A stretch of DNA of 64,000 nucleotides from the NCBI RefSeq assembly GCF_007752345.1, contig NZ_CP036299.1, positions 3,807,501 through 3,871,500 on the forward strand, in the 5' to 3' direction. Positions 18,801-28,888 of the stretch are shown piece after piece. This stretch comes from Planctopirus ephydatiae (GTDB lineage Bacteria; Planctomycetota; Planctomycetia; Planctomycetales; Planctomycetaceae). Below the pieces are notes generated by a model, which saw only the letters and a program-made list of their open reading frames with translations, made no database searches and was not told the DNA's origin. A program made the position numbers and the translations under genes. How positions within the stretch are numbered: position 1 is the stretch's first letter; each line of letters starts with the position of its first letter.

Positions 18801-21095
18801 TCATCCAGAGACAGGCCCGGATGATTTCGAATCTTTTAAACTTTCAGCGGTTAAAGAGTTCGATGAATGGAAACTCAGTCCAGGCAGTCCGAACTTTGAT
18901 AATCGGCGGCGTTTTGCGGGTCTTTCGGATAGCGCCATGATGAGAGTCAACCAGGTGGTCACGACAATTCCGAAAACGAGCACCACTCCCCAGTAAGCCA
19001 GTTGAAACAGTCGGGTACGCATTTCCTCAACAGGAGCATTCACATCGGTTTTTCGTTCCTGAACAATAGCAATCCAGTTCGTGCTGGCGACAGGACTGAA
19101 GGCTGCCAGCCAGTGACCGCTATACTGCTCGGGATCAAACTGAGAAACAGGATCGACATAATGTTGTGTTCGATCAAACTGAGCTGCTTCAATCGAGCCG
19201 GGATTCAGCTTGAGTAATGATTGAAGCCGATTTCTCGCATCAGGATCGAGCGAGAGCGATAAAAACTGCTGGAGTGTTAATTTCGACAGATGCTCGTCAT
19301 CCATCCACGGGTGAGCCAGCAATTTCCATTCGCGATGATCGACCAGTGCAATCACTCGACTGACACCATTGGCATATTGATCCCGCAAGAGATCATCGTA
19401 TTCAACAAGTAACTCTCCCAGATAAATCGAGCGGGCCAATACGCCAATCACTTGATCGGGTTTGTCATAATCGAAGATCGGTACTGAGAGTGCGACTTTG
19501 TATCGGCCAGTCGTAGCACTGGTGTAGACCATCGAAAGATGAGGTCTCGAGATCGGCTTAAGGTCATCCGGTAGTTGCCCAGCAGAAAACTCTTCACCCA
19601 GACCGTGAAAATAATCTCGATGAGCGAAGTTTTCGTCGAGGCTGATGTCGCTGGCAGGTTCCCTCCAGATTTGAACTCCTGTGGTGTTCTGCAGAAACCA
19701 GCTATCGTCCAACTGGCGACCTTCCGCCCGATGACGATCATCAACTTCCAATTTCAGCGATGTCATCAATTCATTGAGTTCCCCTCTTTCCGCAGGGGGC
19801 ATATCGGCCAGCATCGCCACCGTTCTTTGGACCCGTGGATACTGGGCAATTCGCAACAGTTCATCAAAACGATCCAGGATCTCCCGTTCGATGGAACGAG
19901 AGAGCAGATTGGCGGAAACCACATCACTTTCCAGGGCCCGATCAGTCAGTCTCACACGGGCTGTGGTGACAGAGACCCGAATGGCTTCAACCGCCAAAGG
20001 TGCCATGCACAGTAAGAGAATGACTGGGAGCAGAATCCCCAGCAGAAACAAAGGTCGGCGAGAGCGATGCGTCTCTCGGATCTGGAGTTGATCAAGAAAC
20101 GCCTGGGCGTTCGGAAATCGACGTGCGGGATCGATAGCCAGAGATCGATCGATGATATCTGCCAATTGGCGATCAACACCGGGAACTGTCCGATGTCGAT
20201 TGGGTGCTGGATGTTCCCTCACAAATTGCCGGTATGCCGCCAGCCGTCCCTCAAGTGACGTTTGTTGCTTCAGCAAGCTCTCAAATTCGTCTGATCGATA
20301 GGGGGGCTCACCAACCAGCATGTGATAAAACATTGCACCCAGGGCATAAACGTCCCAGCGTGCATCAGGAATAGCCTTGAGATCTGCCTGCTCGGGAGCC
20401 ATGTAGAAGAGTGTTCCCAGGGCATGGCTTTGTTCTTCGACCAGTCGCGATTGTCCAAAATCGCAAAGTCTTGGTTCGAGGTCCTGATCGAGCAGAATAT
20501 TGGCGGGCTTCAGATCGCAGTGCAGAATTCCACTGCCATGAGCATGCACAAGTCCCCTGGCAATCTGCCTTGTCATGTGAACGGCTTCTGCCGGACGGAG
20601 TGGCCCCTCTTCGAGCAACATGGCTAATGAGCCGTTTGGCAAATACTCCATCACATAGTAAGGCGGATCATAATCCCACCCGACTTCCAGTAAGCCGACA
20701 ATCTGCCGAGATGTGTAAAGGACCGCCAGCTTTTCCACTTCTCGCGAGAGGAGTGCCCAATCGATGTTTCGACGATTCGTATAGAACTTGATGGCGACTT
20801 GCTTGCCTGTATTGGTCTCTCTGGCCAGCCAGACCGAGCCGAACTTCCCTTCTCCGAGCTTTTCAAGAATCCGAAAACCCGGCACTTCTGCAGGAGCAAT
20901 CACCGCCTGAGCATCGATGAGTTGTTCACTCAACCAGCAGCTTTTCTGAAGCAGTTCTGAATTCTGTACAAGAGTCTCACCCAACTCCTCCACGTTGACA
21001 GGTCGTGAGGAAGTCTTGCTCAAGTGATTATCGTCAGACGGTGCGGTCGTCGAATCTGATCGCGGCGCTGAAGTTCCTTCTGATTGATTCGACAT
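18801..21095 (-). CDS. Transmembrane Hanks-type Ser/Thr kinase with extracytoplasmic Cache-like sensor
   Basis: 764 residues. The kinase domain spans about residues 72-340: glycine loop LGEGKFGSV (80-88), Lys103 in VAIK, catalytic HCDLKPAN (192-199, a non-RD loop with Cys before Asp194), DFG (212-214), and MAPEQA. A membrane span at about 350-372 is followed by roughly 320 residues whose features (SVPIFDYDKPDQVIGVLARSI, WLAAFSPVASTNWIAIVQE) are those of double-Cache sensors. A second span lies at about 705-728, then a Ser-rich cytoplasmic tail. The topology is inverted from PASTA kinases because the sensor is bracketed by two spans. It heads the block with the FHA-cyclase and response regulator. 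Confidence 0.92.
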   Translation of the reverse strand: MSNQSEGTSAPRSDSTTAPSDDNHLSKTSSRPVNVEELGETLVQNSELLQKSCWLSEQLIDAQAVIAPAEVPGFRILEKLGEGKFGSVWLARETNTGKQVAIKFYTNRRNIDWALLSREVEKLAVLYTSRQIVGLLEVGWDYDPPYYVMEYLPNGSLAMLLEEGPLRPAEAVHMTRQIARGLVHAHGSGILHCDLKPANILLDQDLEPRLCDFGQSRLVEEQSHALGTLFYMAPEQADLKAIPDARWDVYALGAMFYHMLVGEPPYRSDEFESLLKQQTSLEGRLAAYRQFVREHPAPNRHRTVPGVDRQLADIIDRSLAIDPARRFPNAQAFLDQLQIRETHRSRRPLFLLGILLPVILLLCMAPLAVEAIRVSVTTARVRLTDRALESDVVSANLLSRSIEREILDRFDELLRIAQYPRVQRTVAMLADMPPAERGELNELMTSLKLEVDDRHRAEGRQLDDSWFLQNTTGVQIWREPASDISLDENFAHRDYFHGLGEEFSAGQLPDDLKPISRPHLSMVYTSATTGRYKVALSVPIFDYDKPDQVIGVLARSIYLGELLVEYDDLLRDQYANGVSRVIALVDHREWKLLAHPWMDDEHLSKLTLQQFLSLSLDPDARNRLQSLLKLNPGSIEAAQFDRTQHYVDPVSQFDPEQYSGHWLAAFSPVASTNWIAIVQERKTDVNAPVEEMRTRLFQLAYWGVVLVFGIVVTTWLTLIMALSERPAKRRRLSKFGLPGLSFHSSNSLTAESLKDSKSSGPVSG

Positions 21096-21549
21096 GTGAT
21101 TCCATCCACAAGAAATCTCAAGGATCGGTCAGGTTGACCGAACACCAATGGAGTACTCAGGAATTTGTTGGTTCCCACTCACGACTCGTTCTTCAAGCAC
21201 AGAGTTGAAGTCGACGTTTCTGCCATCAGGATGAATGCCTGAAATCACGTCTTATCAGCGTGACATTCCGGCTTTCTAAAAAAAAGCCTCAGTGATGGCT
21301 TTGGTAAACCTGCCCCAGCCATAAGGCTCTCATTTTCTCTCCGCAGTCGATCGATGAAACATTCGCTTTTTGAACTGCTGAGTTAATTGTGACGAAAGTC
21401 CCGACATGGTATCCTTTTAGGTTCGTTGAAGCAGTGTCTTCACCTCTTCTGCAGGATTCCATAACCAAATATCCAGCACAGGGTTACGACAACACTGAAA
21501 TCGCCGGACAGAGTTCGGCATCACTGTGCTCATTTCAGGAGTGTTTGCA
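21096..21549. other. Intergenic region between kinase block and gyrA
   Basis: 454 bases between divergent genes, presumably carrying both promoters. Frames across it run out of phase into gyrA and are not convincing. An A-rich run sits at about 21278-21286, but no terminator hairpin or clear promoter box pair was found. Confidence 0.4.
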
Positions 21550-24381
21550 TTGTCAAACGGGGACGTGCCGTCGGCCAGTTTTACGCCGCAACCGGATCGA
21601 ATTCTCCCAGTGGCTATCGAGGGAGAAATGCGAACCAGCTATGTCACTTACGCGATGAGCGTGATCATTAGCCGGGCACTTCCTGATGCGCGTGATGGAC
21701 TTAAGCCCTCTCAGCGCCGCATTCTTGTGGCCATGAACGATTTGAATCTGGGGCCAAACTCCGGGCGAGTCAAATGCGCAAAAATCTGTGGTGATACGAG
21801 CGGCAACTATCACCCCCACGGCGATGGCTCCATCTACCCGACACTGGTTCGTCTGGCACAGAACTGGAACATGCGGGAAACGCTGATCGATAAGCAGGGG
21901 AACTTTGGTTCGCTGGCTGGTCTGCCACCTGCCGCCATGCGATATACCGAAGCCAGGCTCTCGGCTGTGGCCTCCGAGATGCTGGACGACCTGAAGCGAG
22001 ACACCGTGGACTATGTGCTGACATACGATCAGCGCAACCGCGAGCCAGTGGTGCTTCCTTCGAGATTTCCGAACCTGCTGGTGAATGGTTCCAGCGGTAT
22101 TGCAGTGGGTATGGCCACGAGCATTCCACCACATAATCTGGCTGAGGTTTCTCAGGCCGTCATTCGCCTGCTCGAAGACCCTGAGACTTCCATTGATGAA
22201 CTGATGGAAGTTCTCCCTGGCCCGGATTTCCCCACAGGAGGGATCATCTGTGGCAGGTACGGCATTCGTCAGGGATATCTGACAGGCCGCAGCACGTTGA
22301 CACTCCGGGCAAAAACCCGCTTCCTCACAGAGAAAAACACCGACATTATTGAAGTGACCGAGATCCCTTATCTCGAAACCCGCGACCGTATTCGAGAGAA
22401 ACTCGAACAACTCGTGCGCGACGACAAAATCAAAGGGATTTCCCGCATTGTCGATCTGACAGACCGCACCACACCGGCGTGGCAGGTTTGCCTGCATATT
22501 GTGCTCAAGCGGGATGCTGACAAAGAAGTGATTCTCAATCAGCTCTTCCAGTATTCACCGCTGCAATCGACTTTCAGCGTGATTCTCCTAGCCTTGTCGG
22601 GAAATCGTCCCAAGACGATGAACATCAAGGAACTCATTGGAGAATTCATCCGGCATCGAATCACCGTCATTCGCCGTAAGACCGAATTTCAACTGGCAGA
22701 AGCCCGCAAGCGTAAGCACACGATCGAAGGCTTACTCATTGCCCAGTTGAACATCGATGAAGTCATCCAGACGATTCGATCTTCTGGTTCGCGGGCCGAA
22801 GCGAAAGAGCGATTGCAAGCGATACTTGTTCCATCCGCCATGGTGGCCCGTGCTCTGGGTGATGCCGGTTTTATGGAATTCCAGTCTGAACAGGGAGTGC
22901 GTGAAACCTATTCACTCTCCGCCAACCAGACGGAAGCCATTGTGTCGATGCAGCTTGGCTCACTCGCCAATCTGGAGCAGGAGAAACTGCGTGGCGAACA
23001 CCAAAAGCTCATCGAAGACATTTTTGGCTATCTCCATCTGCTGAGTGATGAAGCTCATATTCGAGCTGTCATTCGTGAGGAAATGCAAAAACTTGGCGAC
23101 AAGTACGGCAACGCCCGCCGGACAGAGATCTCTGAAGATGAACTCAGCGATGTCGATAAGGAAGATCTCATCCCGGAAGAGATGATGGTCGTCACGTTGT
23201 CGCAGCGCGGCTACATCAAGCGTCTGCCCATTCATACCTACCAGGCGCAGAATCGTGGCGGACGCGGAATCATGGGCGCGAAAGCCGATGATGAAGATGC
23301 CATCCAGGATCTGTTCATTTCCAGCACTCACGACTGGCTGCTGTTCTTTACGGATAAAGGACGCGTATTCTGGCAGAAAGTCTATGATCTGCCCCTGCAG
23401 AGCCGCACCAGTAAAGGCCGCGCTCTGGTCAACCTGCTTTCGCTTCAGGAAGGTGAGCAGGTCGCGACATGTGTCAATACGCGCACGTTTGAAGAAAATC
23501 GTTATCTCGTCATGGCTACCCGGGCAGGGATTGTCAAAAAGACCTCGCTGGATGCTTACAAACGTCCCACCAAGGGGGGGATCATTGCCATCAACCTGAA
23601 AGATGGGGATGCACTGATCGAGGCCCGCATTCTATCGGCTCAGGAAGATATTCTGCTGTCCACAGCCAACGGGATGGCCATCCGGTTTTCTCAGGCGGAT
23701 GCCCGGGCCATGGGTCGCAACACGAGTGGCGTTCGCGGTATCAAGCTTCGAAAAGACGACGAAGTGATCGGGATGGTTGTCGCTGACCCGGCCATGACTC
23801 TCCTGACGATGTGTGAAAAAGGCTACGGAAAGAGAACTCCGTTCGGCTTCATCGAATCGGTTCCCGTCGTCGAAGACGTGATCCCCGGAGAAGATGGCGT
23901 TGTGGCCGACGAAGAAATCGCGGAAGCCTTGCCTGAAGAGACAGATGCCGAAGAGGCAACTGGCGAAGAGGGCGAAGAATCAAGCTCTTCATCTCGGTCG
24001 TATCGACGTCAACGACGTGGCGGTATGGGTGTCCGGGATATTCGAGTCATCCCACGCAATGGGAAAGTCGTCAAGATTCTCGCTGTCCAGGAAGGTGATC
24101 ACGTGCTGATCGTGACAGCGGGTGGCAAAATTCAACGTGTGCGGGCAGCGGAAATCAGCGAAATCGGTCGTAACACTCAGGGAGTGCGAGTCATTAAGCT
24201 GACTGAAGGTGATCGAGTCGCATCGATGGCGCGCATTCCGGCCGATCTCTGCCAGGAAACAATCGAAGAGAAGCTGGATATCGAACCGAAAGCACAGGTC
24301 GAAGACATATCGGCAGATCAGGCCAACCCATCCGAAACATCGACTCCCGGAGATGAGCAAACAACCGATTCCAGCGAATAA
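21550..24381 (+). CDS. gyrA: DNA gyrase subunit A
   Basis: GyrA is the DNA-cleaving subunit of gyrase. TTG 21550 is chosen because AGGAG lies 8 bases upstream; GTG 21526 is the longer alternative. The 943-residue protein has the catalytic Tyr132 ([11 protein letters not shown]), the breakage-reunion core, and a C-terminal pinwheel. A GyrA box (QNRGGRG) marks gyrase rather than topoisomerase IV. At the quinolone site, [11 protein letters not shown] (88-98) has Gly and Pro where E. coli has Ser83 and Asp87. An acidic Glu/Ser-rich insert (about 23860-24000) interrupts one blade, and the C-terminal tail is acidic. No gyrB is adjacent; pyrB follows 63 bases on. Confidence 0.95.
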   Translation: MSNGDVPSASFTPQPDRILPVAIEGEMRTSYVTYAMSVIISRALPDARDGLKPSQRRILVAMNDLNLGPNSGRVKCAKICGDTSGNYHPHGDGSIYPTLVRLAQNWNMRETLIDKQGNFGSLAGLPPAAMRYTEARLSAVASEMLDDLKRDTVDYVLTYDQRNREPVVLPSRFPNLLVNGSSGIAVGMATSIPPHNLAEVSQAVIRLLEDPETSIDELMEVLPGPDFPTGGIICGRYGIRQGYLTGRSTLTLRAKTRFLTEKNTDIIEVTEIPYLETRDRIREKLEQLVRDDKIKGISRIVDLTDRTTPAWQVCLHIVLKRDADKEVILNQLFQYSPLQSTFSVILLALSGNRPKTMNIKELIGEFIRHRITVIRRKTEFQLAEARKRKHTIEGLLIAQLNIDEVIQTIRSSGSRAEAKERLQAILVPSAMVARALGDAGFMEFQSEQGVRETYSLSANQTEAIVSMQLGSLANLEQEKLRGEHQKLIEDIFGYLHLLSDEAHIRAVIREEMQKLGDKYGNARRTEISEDELSDVDKEDLIPEEMMVVTLSQRGYIKRLPIHTYQAQNRGGRGIMGAKADDEDAIQDLFISSTHDWLLFFTDKGRVFWQKVYDLPLQSRTSKGRALVNLLSLQEGEQVATCVNTRTFEENRYLVMATRAGIVKKTSLDAYKRPTKGGIIAINLKDGDALIEARILSAQEDILLSTANGMAIRFSQADARAMGRNTSGVRGIKLRKDDEVIGMVVADPAMTLLTMCEKGYGKRTPFGFIESVPVVEDVIPGEDGVVADEEIAEALPEETDAEEATGEEGEESSSSSRSYRRQRRGGMGVRDIRVIPRNGKVVKILAVQEGDHVLIVTAGGKIQRVRAAEISEIGRNTQGVRVIKLTEGDRVASMARIPADLCQETIEEKLDIEPKAQVEDISADQANPSETSTPGDEQTTDSSE

Positions 24382-24444
24382 TTTTCTGCGGTTTGGGCTG
24401 CGTTCTGCTTCCAGTTTCCAGTCACACAGGATAGTTGAAACCTC

Positions 24445-25392
24445 ATGAAATCAACTTGGTCGCGGCGTCATGTGCTGGGGCTGGAAGATCTTTCCGCAGC
24501 CGAGATTACCACAATTCTCGACGAAGCGGCCCGTTTTAAAGAAATGGCCCGTCATGGAGAAGCACGGCATTCCCTGTTGAAGGGAGTGACCATCTGTAAC
24601 CTCTTCTTCGAGCCATCCACTCGCACGAAAACGAGTTTCAACCTGGCAGCGCGTCGGCTGGGTGCCGATACCGTAGACTTTACCGCAGCAGCGAGCAGTC
24701 TCTCGAAGGGCGAAACATTTATTGATACGGCTCGAAACATCGAAGCCATGGGTGTTGACCACATGGTGGTTCGCCACAGCACTTCTGGCACACCCTTTCT
24801 GCTGACCAAACATCTTGGCACAGGTGTGGTCAATGCTGGTGATGGCACACACGAACACCCGACACAAGGTCTGCTGGATCTATTCACGATTCGTGAACAG
24901 CGGGGCCGTATTGAAGGTTTAACGGTCGCACTGGTGGGAGATATCCTGCACAGTCGAGTGGCTCGATCGAACATCTGGGGGCTGAAAAAACTCGGTGCCA
25001 AAGTCATCGTTTGCGGCCCAGCCACCTTGATCCCGGCTGAAATTCGGCAACTCGGAGTCGAAGTAAGTTATCGGCTCGATGAGATCCTGGAACAGACGGA
25101 CGTAATCAATCTGTTACGAATTCAATTCGAAAGACAGCGTGGCGCGTTTTTTCCTTCGATTTATGAATATGCCCAGTTCTATGGGATGACATCTGAGCGA
25201 ATTGCCCGCGCGAAGAGTGATGTTCTCATACTCGCGCCTGGCCCCATCAACCGTGGTGTCGAACTGACTCCTGATGTAGCCGATGGCCCGCACAGCGTGA
25301 TTCTCGATCAGGTGACAAATGGTCTGTTTGTGCGCATGGCCACTTTGTATCTGATGCAACTTGCGAGAGAACAAGCCCTGACTTCTACATAA
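24445..25392 (+). CDS. pyrB: Aspartate carbamoyltransferase catalytic subunit
   Basis: PyrB condenses carbamoyl phosphate with aspartate in pyrimidine synthesis. The 315-residue length is normal. Carbamoyl-phosphate loop [12 protein letters not shown] (near 52-63), SLSKGET (near 88-94), [11 protein letters not shown] (near 137) and the aspartate-binding [10 protein letters not shown] (near 265) are all present. There is no pyrI. The next gene, 96 bases on, is a degenerate dihydroorotase homologue, as in bacteria whose ATCase is a PyrB-PyrC' dodecamer. Confidence 0.97.
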   Translation: MKSTWSRRHVLGLEDLSAAEITTILDEAARFKEMARHGEARHSLLKGVTICNLFFEPSTRTKTSFNLAARRLGADTVDFTAAASSLSKGETFIDTARNIEAMGVDHMVVRHSTSGTPFLLTKHLGTGVVNAGDGTHEHPTQGLLDLFTIREQRGRIEGLTVALVGDILHSRVARSNIWGLKKLGAKVIVCGPATLIPAEIRQLGVEVSYRLDEILEQTDVINLLRIQFERQRGAFFPSIYEYAQFYGMTSERIARAKSDVLILAPGPINRGVELTPDVADGPHSVILDQVTNGLFVRMATLYLMQLAREQALTST

Positions 25393-25488
25393 GTCGAAAA
25401 AAGCCAGGTGGCATCGAGAAATGAGCCACGCTGAATAGTGCCATCACTGAATTTTGAGCCTGTTGGTAAGAGATCCCCGGAGTCATTC

Positions 25489-26766
25489 ATGGCCACAATG
25501 CTGATTCAAGGGGGCCGCGTGATCGACCCCGCCAATCAACTTGATCAGTTGCTGAATCTTGTGATCGAAGATGGTGTGATTGCAGAAATCACAACCGGGA
25601 TCCCCAGGACCGATGAAGTCATCATGGCTCAAGGCATGATTGTCTCGCCAGGACTGGTCGACCTGCATGTGGCCTTGAGAGATCCCGGTGGTGAAGAAGA
25701 CGAGGGAACGGCATCAGGAACAAAAGCCGCCCTGGCTGGTGGTTTTACGACGATTGCGGCCCTTCCCGATACGAACCCGGTCGTTGATAACCGGGCCAGT
25801 GCTGAATTTGTCATTCTCCAGGCCGAAAGAGCGGGCTATTGCCGGGTGGTGCCCTTAGGTGCCATTACCCGTAATCATCAAGGAGAAGAACTCGCCGATC
25901 TGGGACAACTCGCTGCGGGCGGTGCTGGCGGCTTTACTGACGCCAATCGAGCTGTTCAAAGTGCCGAGATTATGCGACGAGCTCTCGAATATGCCCGCAT
26001 GTTGAATCGTCCGATCTTTGCTGTCCCCCAGGATGCCACGCTCTCGGCTGGTGGCTTGATGCATGAAGGTTATTACTCCACTGTACTCGGCTTGCGTGGA
26101 ATTCCTGCCGCCGCCGAAGAGATCATGGTGGGCCGGGATATCGCTTTAGCGGAACTGACCGGCGGACATGTCCATCTCATGAACATCTCGACAAGAAACA
26201 GTGTCGAAGAACTCAAACGGGCGAAAGGGATGGGAATTCGCGTCACAGCCGATGTGACACCGCATCATCTGGCAATCACCGATGCTTCACTGGTGACCTA
26301 CGATACAAATCTGAAGGTTCTTCCTCCACTGCGCAGCCAGGAGCATGTCGATGCGTTAATTGAAGGCTTGCGGGATGGAACCATCGATTCGATCAGTTCC
26401 GATCATCGACCGTTTGCTTCTGAGAAGAAGAGTCGCGAGTTCGATCAGGTGCCATTTGGCGTCAGTTCGATCGAGACGGCACTGGCTGTGGTGGCCACTG
26501 TTCTGGTGGATGGGGGACTCCTCGACTGGCCCGATCTCTTACGGCTGTTGACTGTGAATCCTGCCAAAATTCTGGGGATTGATGCGGGGACTCTGAATAT
26601 CGGCCGGCCGGCAGATCTGGCACTGATTGATCCTGCAGCTCACTGGATTGTTGATACCAGACAATTCTTTTCACGAGGTCATAACACTCCTTTTCAGGGA
26701 AAAACTCTGAGAAGTCGCGTCATGAAGACCATCGTTGGTGGTGAAGTTCGATTCTCGCGCCAATAA
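25489..26766 (+). CDS. pyrC: Dihydroorotase homologue lacking zinc ligands (PyrC')
   Basis: 425 residues from ATG 25489, with GGAG 7 bases upstream. The fold is clearly type-I dihydroorotase: SPGLVDLHVALRDPG, AALAGGFTT, PDTNPVVDN, VTADVTPHHLAIT, then the C-terminal NPAKILGI and NIGRPADLALIDP. The metal site is degraded. The HxH motif is H60-V-A62; the His of the HxED-type motif is Val179 (AVPQD); the His of the HxST motif is Asn232 (MNIST); and DHAPH reads DHRPF, although Asp305 remains. By analogy with Pseudomonas PyrC' it is probably non-catalytic and structural for PyrB. A working dihydroorotase should then be encoded elsewhere. Confidence 0.9.
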   Translation: MATMLIQGGRVIDPANQLDQLLNLVIEDGVIAEITTGIPRTDEVIMAQGMIVSPGLVDLHVALRDPGGEEDEGTASGTKAALAGGFTTIAALPDTNPVVDNRASAEFVILQAERAGYCRVVPLGAITRNHQGEELADLGQLAAGGAGGFTDANRAVQSAEIMRRALEYARMLNRPIFAVPQDATLSAGGLMHEGYYSTVLGLRGIPAAAEEIMVGRDIALAELTGGHVHLMNISTRNSVEELKRAKGMGIRVTADVTPHHLAITDASLVTYDTNLKVLPPLRSQEHVDALIEGLRDGTIDSISSDHRPFASEKKSREFDQVPFGVSSIETALAVVATVLVDGGLLDWPDLLRLLTVNPAKILGIDAGTLNIGRPADLALIDPAAHWIVDTRQFFSRGHNTPFQGKTLRSRVMKTIVGGEVRFSRQ

Positions 26767-26844
26767 TTCATGTGCAGGCTCTAAGTGCATCAATTCAATA
26801 TGAATTGTGTGCCAGAGAGTTTGTGAGCACGCGGATGATTTGTC

Positions 26845-27585
26845 ATGGCACGATACTACCATCTGATTGATGGCTACAACCTGATGCACGCCGCAGGAAT
26901 AGCGCGTGTCCGGTATGCCAGAGGCGATCTTGAACGCTGCAGAAACCGCTTGCTGCTCAGGGTGAGCGAACTCCTGACCGAAGACGAACGGCAACGAGCC
27001 ACCGTTGTATTCGATGCCCGTGAAGCACCGCCGGGAAGCATTCGTCGGCATATTTATCGTGGTATGAATGTCGAATTTGCCGAACCTGGAACCGAAGCCG
27101 ATGACCATATTGAGATCTTGATCTCCAATCATTCGGCCAGCCGACAACTGTTGCTGGTATCGAGTGATCACCGATTGCAGCGGGCTGTCAAACGACGTCA
27201 TGGACGCTCGATTGATAGTGAAGAGTTTCTTCGTGTCTATACCCAGCGTGAACTGATGCGCGAGCATGAGCCACATGCGGATGATCAATCACCTCCAGCC
27301 ACGATCAGCCAGCAGAAGGATCTTGAATTCTGGCTTGATGAGTTTGAAAACGTCGATCCACGGCAGATTCTCCGCGAGTTGCCTAAAGAGATCTCTGAGA
27401 GCAGGTTTCTTCCTCCCGAAGAAAAGTCTGGAGCCACTGGAACTGCGACGCCTGCCAATTGCGAAATTGATCCTGCCCACGAACGAACTCGATGGGAGCA
27501 GGAAGTCGATGAACTTCAGGATCTGCTCGATGATCCGCAGCGGGTCAAAAACTGGATCGATGATCCCGACTTCAGGCAGCACTAA
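26845..27585 (+). CDS. NYN-domain (YacP/Rae1-like) putative ribonuclease
   Basis: 246 residues. The N-terminal ~160 residues are a NYN (PIN-like) nuclease domain: the acidic positions are visible in YHLIDGYNLMH (Asp9), VVFDAREAP, GTEADDHIE and LLVSSDHRL. In B. subtilis the homologue Rae1 cleaves mRNA at the ribosomal A site; the role here is inferred only. The C-terminal ~85 residues are acidic (DEFENVDPRQILRELP; ELQDLLDDPQRVKNW) and specific to this group. The gene lies 78 bases after pyrC' and converges with the A24 peptidase gene. Confidence 0.85.
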   Translation: MARYYHLIDGYNLMHAAGIARVRYARGDLERCRNRLLLRVSELLTEDERQRATVVFDAREAPPGSIRRHIYRGMNVEFAEPGTEADDHIEILISNHSASRQLLLVSSDHRLQRAVKRRHGRSIDSEEFLRVYTQRELMREHEPHADDQSPPATISQQKDLEFWLDEFENVDPRQILRELPKEISESRFLPPEEKSGATGTATPANCEIDPAHERTRWEQEVDELQDLLDDPQRVKNWIDDPDFRQH

Positions 27586-27634
27586 GTGACCGCGTATTGG
27601 ATTAATGACAGTTTCGCCAGAGTTTGATCCAGGC

Positions 27635-28681
27635 TCATTTTCGGCGGCGCTTTGACTTTCTCGATTTATCGCGCGACTTTTCCGGCTGTTCGAGAGGCGT
27701 TTTTTCGACTCTCAGCAATAGCATACCGGCAGCAAATCCCCCCAGAGACATGCCTCCCAGGGCAAGCAACATCACTGGGTCATTCAGATAAGTCGAGGCC
27801 CATGGCCAGACCCAAGTCCAGTTCCAGGCGATCACAAAAGCCGCCAATCCCAGGCTGGGGCCAAAGGGAATCAGCAAGGTTTTTCCAAAACAGCGGGTAA
27901 TCCCGGCATGCCCGATGCCGATGACGGGGGAAAGCATCAGTGATAATAGAGTGGCCTGCCACCCTAAAAAACCGCCCACTGCCGCCATCAAAGTGACATC
28001 ACCAAATCCCAGGGCCTCTGTTCGCAGAGACCAACCAGCTCCCAGTCGTATCAGCCAGATCACACCAGCACCGCAGACGACCCCAGCAAGCCATCGTAAT
28101 ACCGCCCTTCCCTGTTCGCCGAAGAAAGAACTCTGACTTGCTAATGCATCAAATGACACCGAAGTTGAATCGAGAGACGACACTCCCCAGACAGGAACCA
28201 GCTCATCCAGGGGGAACAGAAGTGAAAAGACAAGCCCGGCAATCAGTCCCGGCAGAGTAATCAGATCCGGGATAGTCATCGTTGCCAGATCGACACGCAT
28301 TGCAATCACAATGAGGGTCACAAAGACTATCGCAATCACATCGGCAGGAGTGATTCCCCCGGTCAGGAACCGGTGAACTCTCTCTGAAAGTCCTCTCTTT
28401 ACATCCGCTTCGAAATCACCGCTTGCGAGTTCAACGCCCTCACGATTCCCATTCCCCTCGACCGCGAACTGCTGGGGAGATCTACTTATGCCTGATCCCC
28501 AGGTTTCACTGATACACAACCCGGCAGCACCCACCCAGAAGAGCAACCCCCACAGGAAAGCTGACTGCTTCGAAATCGGTTTCGATAGGGAAATCCCCCA
28601 TAGAGCCGCTTCTCGTAAAGCAAGTTGGCTGGAAATGAAACTCACCAGAATTGCGACGGGAATGAGTGCCAACGAAGTCAT
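27635..28681 (-). CDS. Prepilin peptidase, A24 family, without the N-methylation domain
   Basis: 348 residues from ATG 28681. The A24 aspartyl protease core shows both catalytic Asp: RVDLATMTIPDLITLPG (near 130-146) and GFGDVTLMAAVGG (near 228-240). About eight membrane spans are visible. The Cys-rich N-terminal methyltransferase domain of PilD is missing; instead there are two N-terminal spans and a polar loop (about 65-105). The C terminus is strongly basic (KSRDKSRKSKRRRK). It would process type IV pilin-like or pseudopilin precursors. No pilin genes are nearby. Confidence 0.87.
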   Translation of the reverse strand: MTSLALIPVAILVSFISSQLALREAALWGISLSKPISKQSAFLWGLLFWVGAAGLCISETWGSGISRSPQQFAVEGNGNREGVELASGDFEADVKRGLSERVHRFLTGGITPADVIAIVFVTLIVIAMRVDLATMTIPDLITLPGLIAGLVFSLLFPLDELVPVWGVSSLDSTSVSFDALASQSSFFGEQGRAVLRWLAGVVCGAGVIWLIRLGAGWSLRTEALGFGDVTLMAAVGGFLGWQATLLSLMLSPVIGIGHAGITRCFGKTLLIPFGPSLGLAAFVIAWNWTWVWPWASTYLNDPVMLLALGGMSLGGFAAGMLLLRVEKTPLEQPEKSRDKSRKSKRRRK

Positions 28682-28888
28682 CAAAAGTTTCTCGGTCGAT
28701 CTGTCGTTAGGTTGTTACTGTCACTCAGGCAGATCAGCTGCCAACTGAACAACACCCTGCGTGGTGCTTCTCCATGACCGAAAGTGTGGCACTCGCTGCC
28801 CAAAATCAAAGCAACAGGTTAAACTCATCAAATGTTGGCTTTGTGTTTCGCTGAAAAACCTCAAAAAAATCTCGCTAGAAGGGTTGTC

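Noticed and set aside
28787-28800. Possible sigma-54 promoter upstream of amt (TGGCAC followed by TGCC)
   Set aside because: The GG-to-GC spacing is 8 rather than 10 bases, so it does not fit the -24/-12 rule.
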